Below, in pieces: positions 60,165 through 64,000 of a stretch of 64,000 bases of DNA. The stretch is taken from the NCBI RefSeq assembly GCF_003173035.1, contig NZ_QGLE01000008.1, positions 159,720 to 223,719 on the forward strand. The letters run 5' to 3'. The notes under the pieces were generated by a model. The model saw only the letters and a list, made by a program, of their open reading frames with translations. It was not told where the DNA came from and did no database searches. Source of the DNA: Zavarzinia aquatilis. Lineage in GTDB: Bacteria > Pseudomonadota > Alphaproteobacteria > Zavarziniales > Zavarziniaceae. Both the position numbers and the translations under genes were made by a program. The number at the start of each line of letters is the position of its first letter. The first letter of the stretch is position 1.

Positions 60165-61547
60165 TCAACCCGCGGACGCAGCGGCGACCGGCGCGGGGCA
60201 GGGCGTGACTGCGGGCGGGGCGATCATGGCGGTCGGGATCAGCGCAGGTGCCGCCACGGCGGTTTCCAGACGCTCGACCGCCCGGGGCAGGGCGAGTGCC
60301 ATGCCCCGGGCATTGTAGAAGCCGCCGTTGATCTGACTACGCGCGGCGACGACCTGACGCCAGGCCATGTAGAGATCGCGGCGCGGCCGCTCCGGAGCGG
60401 TCCAGAACCGGTCGAGGCCGGCCTGGTGGGTCAGGCCCGGCATGTCGTAGATCGCGCGGCCGAGGACGACGAGCGGCGCGCGCCGGTGCAGGGCGGAAAT
60501 GCCTGCCGTCGAATTCACGGTGATGACGCCCCGGCTGGCCCCGATCAGCTCGATCAGATTGCCGCCATCGAGGAACAGCACCCGGCCGGCGACCCCTGCC
60601 GCCGAGGCCAGCGCGTGCAGATCCCGGGCGTGCGGCGTCTGGCCGTTGTCCAGCGGGTGGCCCTTGAAGACCAGCAACGTATCCGTCGGGGCATGGTCGG
60701 CGAAAGAGCGGATCGTGGCCGCCATGAAATCGCGCACGCAGGTGAACGGCGAGTGAAACAGGATCTGCTTGTCGGCGTTCAACTGCATCAATGCCAGATA
60801 GAACGGGCGCCGCGAGGCCAGCAGGACTTCCTCCTCGCGGGCGACGCGCGCCAGCCGGGCGCGGCGGCCGAGCAGGCGGGTGACCCAGAACCACCATTCC
60901 GCCAGCGGTCCCGACTCGCGGTGGTGGCGATAGTTGCGGAACAGCCAGCCGAACAGGAAAAAGCTGAAATAGGCGACGGTGGCGCGCCAGCCCATGATGA
61001 AGGTCTGCGGCCCCACAGGCAGGGAATGCACGATTTCTTCGCGGGCTTCTGGCGCGCTCAGGATCGTTTCCGGATCGGTCGGCAACGAGGAGCGGGCGTT
61101 CACCCCGTCGAACTCCAGCGTGATATTGTCCGGACGCAGGTAGCCTTCCTCGAAGACATGAAGGCGGATGTCCGGCCGCCAGAGCTTCAGCGCCGCGCAG
61201 GCGCCGGCATGGAGAGGCCGGCAATCGCCGATCAGGACGACATCGGTGACCTGACGGTTCCGGGCGAGGTCGACGATCCAGGCCGGAAAGCCCTGTTCAT
61301 CGCCCCGGTAAAGACAGGTGTCGGGCCACGGCCAGTCGTAGATGTCGCCACCGTTGAAATTGACCCGGACCACCCGGTGGCCCCGCCGCTTGAGCGCCTT
61401 GCCCAGCCGGCGGAAGAAGGGGCCCAACGGCCCCTGCAGGAAGAGGTAGCTGCGGCGCTGGAACGCCCCCTGTCCCGGCTCGACCGTATCCGGAGGCGGT
61501 TCGGTGCGGGGCGGGACTTGATCCATCATCGGGCCAGACATTACCAT
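60165..61547 (-). CDS. kpsS: Capsule linker Kdo transferase KpsS
   Basis: 460 aa. YLFLQGPLGPFFRRLGKALKRRGHRVVRVNFNGGDIYDW, VFEEGYLRPDNITLEFDGVNARSSLP, DKQILFHSPFTCVRDFMA and ITVNSTAGISALHRRAPLVVLGRAIYDMPGLTHQAGLDRFW are KpsS/LipB signatures. KpsS adds the first Kdo of the poly-Kdo linker to lysophosphatidylglycerol, the anchor of group 2 type capsules; KpsC extends it. Divergent from kpsC across a 225-bp region. Confidence 0.9.
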   Translation of the reverse strand: MVMSGPMMDQVPPRTEPPPDTVEPGQGAFQRRSYLFLQGPLGPFFRRLGKALKRRGHRVVRVNFNGGDIYDWPWPDTCLYRGDEQGFPAWIVDLARNRQVTDVVLIGDCRPLHAGACAALKLWRPDIRLHVFEEGYLRPDNITLEFDGVNARSSLPTDPETILSAPEAREEIVHSLPVGPQTFIMGWRATVAYFSFFLFGWLFRNYRHHRESGPLAEWWFWVTRLLGRRARLARVAREEEVLLASRRPFYLALMQLNADKQILFHSPFTCVRDFMAATIRSFADHAPTDTLLVFKGHPLDNGQTPHARDLHALASAAGVAGRVLFLDGGNLIELIGASRGVITVNSTAGISALHRRAPLVVLGRAIYDMPGLTHQAGLDRFWTAPERPRRDLYMAWRQVVAARSQINGGFYNARGMALALPRAVERLETAVAAPALIPTAMIAPPAVTPCPAPVAAASAG

Positions 61548-61575
61548 GGAGCGACAGGGACATTAAGGCTATGAA

Positions 61576-61597
61576 GTTGGCCGCCCATGAGGCCAAC
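61576..61597. promoter_or_regulatory. Inverted repeat in the kpsS-kpsC divergent region
   Basis: GTTGGCC-N8-GGCCAAC, perfect 7-bp arms, 29 bases upstream of the kpsS start. Candidate operator. Confidence 0.4.
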
Positions 61598-61651
61598 GGA
61601 ATAGTGTCGTCCCAGAGATTTGTTGTAAAGAAGATCGCGAGGCAATTATGT

Positions 61652-61699
61652 GTTTACTGTGCGTAATCTGAAAGCAATGTGACGGCGCGCACAATAAAC
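61652..61699. promoter_or_regulatory. Long inverted repeat upstream of kpsC
   Basis: GTTTACTGTGCG (61652-61663) and CGCACAATAAAC (61688-61699) are inverted copies with 11 of 12 matching and a 24-bp spacer, in an AT-rich stretch 73 bases before kpsC. Candidate binding sites for a regulator acting on both divergent capsule genes. Confidence 0.4.
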
Positions 61700-61772
61700 G
61701 CATTTGGTCGCCCCTGGTTCCGTCCGGGCCTGCCATTTTCTCGCCTGTCGGAACCGGGAAGTGAGTGTCACC

Positions 61773-63881
61773 ATGCCTGAGCGAGTGGATAATGCTGCGG
61801 GTCGGCTGTCCGGCGACCGGGTCGGCGTGCTCTCGATCGGCATGTTCTGGCGGGTGCGGGGGCTTGCCCGTCTGCTCGAAACCCTCGGCCGGCCGGTCTG
61901 GCTCAGCGGCCTTGCCCGGCCGGGGGCGGGGGTCGTCGCCGTCGCCGGCTGGGGCCGCAAGGCGCCGGCCCTGCGGGCGATGCGGGCGGCGGCGCGCTGG
62001 AGCCTGCCCTTCGTCACCATCGAGGATGGCTTCCTGCGCTCTGCCGGCCTCGGGGTTCAGGGGGTGCCGCCGCTCTCCGTCGTGCTCGACGACCGGGGGG
62101 TTCATTACGAGGCGGGGGCGCCCTCCGCCATCGAGGCGGACCTGCAGGGCTGGCAGGCGATTCCCGAGGCGGATATTGCCGCCGCCGCCGAACTGATCGG
62201 CCTCATGCGCCGGCATTTCATCGGCAAATACAACGATGCCCCCGACCTGAACCCCGCGGACGAGGCGGGGCGGAGCCGGCCGCTCGTTCTCGTCGTCGAC
62301 CAGACGCGGGGCGATGCCTCGATCGCCGGCGGCGGCATGGACGAGGCCGGCTTCATCGCCATGCTCGACGCCGCCGTGGCCGAGAACCCGGGGGCCGATG
62401 TCAGGGTGAAGGTTCACCCGGACGTGATGGCGGGCAAGCGGCAGGGCTTCCTGCTGGGTGCCGCGAAGGCGCGGGGCATCGCCCTCGAGGCGCGCGCGGT
62501 CTCCTGGCCGTCGCTGGCGGCGCGGGCGGCGCGGGTCTATGTCGCGACCAGCCTCGCCGGGCTGGAGGCGCTGATCCAGGGTGTGCCGGTGACCTGTTTC
62601 GGCCTGCCCTTCTATGCCGGCTGGGGCCTGACCGACGACCGCCAGGCGTTGCCCCGGCGGCAAGCGCGGCCCAGTCTCGAAGCGGTGGTCGCCGCCGCCT
62701 ATATCCGTGCGTGCCGCTATCTCGATCCGCTGGGCGGCCCCTCGGGCAGCGCCGTCGGCGTCGCGCGTCATATCGCCCGGATCAAGCGGAGCGATGCCGA
62801 ATTCGCCGGCCATACCGTGGTCATGGGCCTGCGGCCGTGGAAACACGCGCGGATGCGCCTGTTCCTCGCCAGCCGCTGGGGCCGGGTCAGCTTCGCGACC
62901 GATGTCGGCGCGGCAATCGCGACGGCGAGGCGCGACGGCGGCCGGGTCGCGGTCTGGGCGGCGCGGGCACCCGATGGGCTGGTCGCAGCCTGCCGGGCGG
63001 CGGATGTTCCGCTGTGGCGGATCGAGGACGGTTTCCTCCGCTCGGTCGGGCTTGGCTCCGACCATGTCGCGGCGGCGTCGCTGGTCGTCGACCGGCAGGG
63101 CATCTATTTCGATCCGACCGGGCCGAGCGATCTCGAAACCCTGCTCGAAACCGCGGACTTCGACGCGGGCGTGATCGCTGAGGCGGTGCGCCTGCGCCGG
63201 ACCATCGTCGAGCGGGGCCTGACCAAATATAACGTCGGGCGGGCACAGGATGTCGTCATCGGCGCGAAGCCGGGCCAGCGCCGCATCCTCGTCCCCGGTC
63301 AGGTGGAGGACGATGCCTCGGTCCGGCTGGGCGCGCCCTGGGTGGGCGGCAACCTCGGCCTCCTCAAGGCGGCGCGGGCGGCGGCGCCCGATGCCTTCAT
63401 CGTCTACAAGCCACATCCCGACGTCGAGGCCGGCAACCGGCAGGGGGCGATCCCCCGGGATGTCGCCCTCGGCTTTGCCGATCAGGTGGTGGTCGATACG
63501 TCGGTCGTGCGTCTGTTCGATCTCGTCGACGAGGTGCACACCATGACCTCGCTCGTCGGTTTCGAGGCGCTGGTGCGCGGCCTCGCCGTCACCACCCATG
63601 GCACGCCCTTCTATGCCGGCTGGGGGCTGACCACCGACCGGCACGAGGCAGCCCGGCGCAGCCGGCGCCTCAGCCTCGATGAACTGGTGGCCGGGGCGTT
63701 GCTGCTCTATCCGCGCTATTGCGATCCCGAGACGGGGCTGCCCTGCGATGTCTGGCATGTCGTCGAGCTTCTGTCGGCCAGGGCGCCGCAGCCGGCCAAG
63801 GGCCTGCGCCAGCGCGGGCTGCGGGGCCTGCGCCTTGCCGGGGCCATGCTGCGCTCCGCCCTCGCGGGGCTTCGGTCCTAG
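61773..63881 (+). CDS. kpsC: Capsule linker Kdo transferase KpsC
   Basis: 702 aa. Two tandem KpsC modules each carry IEDGFLRSxGLG (SAGLG and SVGLG), a Kdo-transferase HPDV segment (VKVHPDVMAGKRQG; YKPHPDVEAGNRQGAI), TSLxGxEALxxGxxVT and PFYAGWGLT. These are the alternating alpha/beta-Kdo transferase domains that build the poly-Kdo linker. The stop codon TAG coincides with the edge of an IS5-family element, so the last residue or residues may have been altered by insertion. GTG 61761 is an alternative start. Confidence 0.92.
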   Translation: MPERVDNAAGRLSGDRVGVLSIGMFWRVRGLARLLETLGRPVWLSGLARPGAGVVAVAGWGRKAPALRAMRAAARWSLPFVTIEDGFLRSAGLGVQGVPPLSVVLDDRGVHYEAGAPSAIEADLQGWQAIPEADIAAAAELIGLMRRHFIGKYNDAPDLNPADEAGRSRPLVLVVDQTRGDASIAGGGMDEAGFIAMLDAAVAENPGADVRVKVHPDVMAGKRQGFLLGAAKARGIALEARAVSWPSLAARAARVYVATSLAGLEALIQGVPVTCFGLPFYAGWGLTDDRQALPRRQARPSLEAVVAAAYIRACRYLDPLGGPSGSAVGVARHIARIKRSDAEFAGHTVVMGLRPWKHARMRLFLASRWGRVSFATDVGAAIATARRDGGRVAVWAARAPDGLVAACRAADVPLWRIEDGFLRSVGLGSDHVAAASLVVDRQGIYFDPTGPSDLETLLETADFDAGVIAEAVRLRRTIVERGLTKYNVGRAQDVVIGAKPGQRRILVPGQVEDDASVRLGAPWVGGNLGLLKAARAAAPDAFIVYKPHPDVEAGNRQGAIPRDVALGFADQVVVDTSVVRLFDLVDEVHTMTSLVGFEALVRGLAVTTHGTPFYAGWGLTTDRHEAARRSRRLSLDELVAGALLLYPRYCDPETGLPCDVWHVVELLSARAPQPAKGLRQRGLRGLRLAGAMLRSALAGLRS

Positions 63882-64000
63882 GTTCTGGACTCATAAGACC
63901 TGAGCCATAGGCGGGTTGCGGCGAGCGACACAGCTGCGAGGAAGTTGGCAGCGAGCTTGTCGAAGCGCGTGGCGACTCGCCTGAAGTGCTTGATCTTGCT
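63878..64000 (-). CDS. IS5-family transposase, C-terminal fragment
   Basis: 40 codons visible before the window edge, reading SKIKHFRRVATRFDKLAAN then FLAAVSLAATRLWLRSYES, a typical IS5-family transposase end. Its TAG stop (63878-63880) overlaps the kpsC stop (63879-63881) on the other strand. The rest lies beyond the window, so activity cannot be judged. Confidence 0.82.
   Translation of the reverse strand, partial: SKIKHFRRVATRFDKLAANFLAAVSLAATRLWLRSYESRT
63881..64000. mobile_element. IS5-family insertion sequence, partial
   Basis: The element appears to begin with GGTTCTGGACTCATAAGACC directly after a TA, the duplication target of the IS427-type subgroup. Only the terminal inverted repeat and the transposase 3' end are in the window. 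Confidence 0.7.

Noticed and set aside
1..64000. CRISPR array or rRNA operon
   Set aside because: No regularly spaced direct repeats and no rRNA-like sequence were seen.

Overview
High-GC DNA of an alphaproteobacterial type; genus not assignable from sequence alone. This rests on the gene repertoire (an ELM1-family protein, RibA with a long N-terminal extension, an FtsH-CbpA-CbpM operon, a thioredoxin/Lon-N/Trm112/DUF971 operon, ABC-type capsule export) and the base composition. The window is chromosomal in character: housekeeping genes are interleaved with two surface-polysaccharide regions, one small restriction-modification islet and a sensory/peptide-uptake locus.

Layout. (1) 1-7.2 kb: the 5' end of a polyamine-type binding protein, then envelope-glycan genes (methyltransferase, three glycosyltransferases, an ELM1-family protein and a GT2 enzyme). 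(2) 7.2-19.4 kb: housekeeping genes, namely thrS, a winged-helix response regulator, ribA, an ftsH-cbpA-cbpM operon, dinB, a thioredoxin-TPR/Lon-N/Trm112/DUF971 operon and a YbaK-type tRNA editing protein. (3) 19.5-21.3 kb: two tandem tRNA-Gly(GCC) genes followed by a lower-GC restriction-modification islet (MT-A70 methyltransferase with a C-terminal HTH, convergent with a BglII/BstYI-like endonuclease). (4) 21.5-24.9 kb: LysR regulator with cidA/lrgB, a YqjI-like PadR regulator with DUF2218, and arfB. (5) 25.0-34.0 kb: a LuxR solo, three proline-iminopeptidase-family hydrolases and a complete dipeptide-type ABC transporter. (6) 34.3-64.0 kb: a large capsule region with kps export genes (kpsM, a degenerate kpsT, kpsE, kpsD), kpsS and kpsC, four pyruvyl-transferase-family genes, a GSCFA protein, a sulfotransferase, several glycosyltransferases and a 1009-residue glycosyltransferase fusion. 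It ends in a partial IS5-family element abutting the kpsC stop codon.

The most interesting system is at 25-34 kb. The LuxR protein carries Met and Trp where AHL-sensing LuxR proteins have Trp57 and Tyr61. This is the hallmark of the plant-compound-responsive OryR/PipR/PsrR/NesR subfamily. Divergent from it runs a tightly overlapping seven-gene operon (two peptidases, then dppBCDF-like genes and a binding protein), and a third peptidase lies downstream. Nearly identical 20-bp imperfect dyads, matching at 18 of 20 positions, lie 56-82 bp upstream of the two peptidase transcription units, exactly where a lux-type box would be expected. This reproduces the architecture of the Pseudomonas PipR ethanolamine-derivative signalling system in an alphaproteobacterium.

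The second notable item is the islet. The methyltransferase start is immediately preceded by a perfect 10-bp-arm dyad that contains two AGATCT hexamers, the BglII site itself. This suggests that the system controls its own expression through its own recognition sites.
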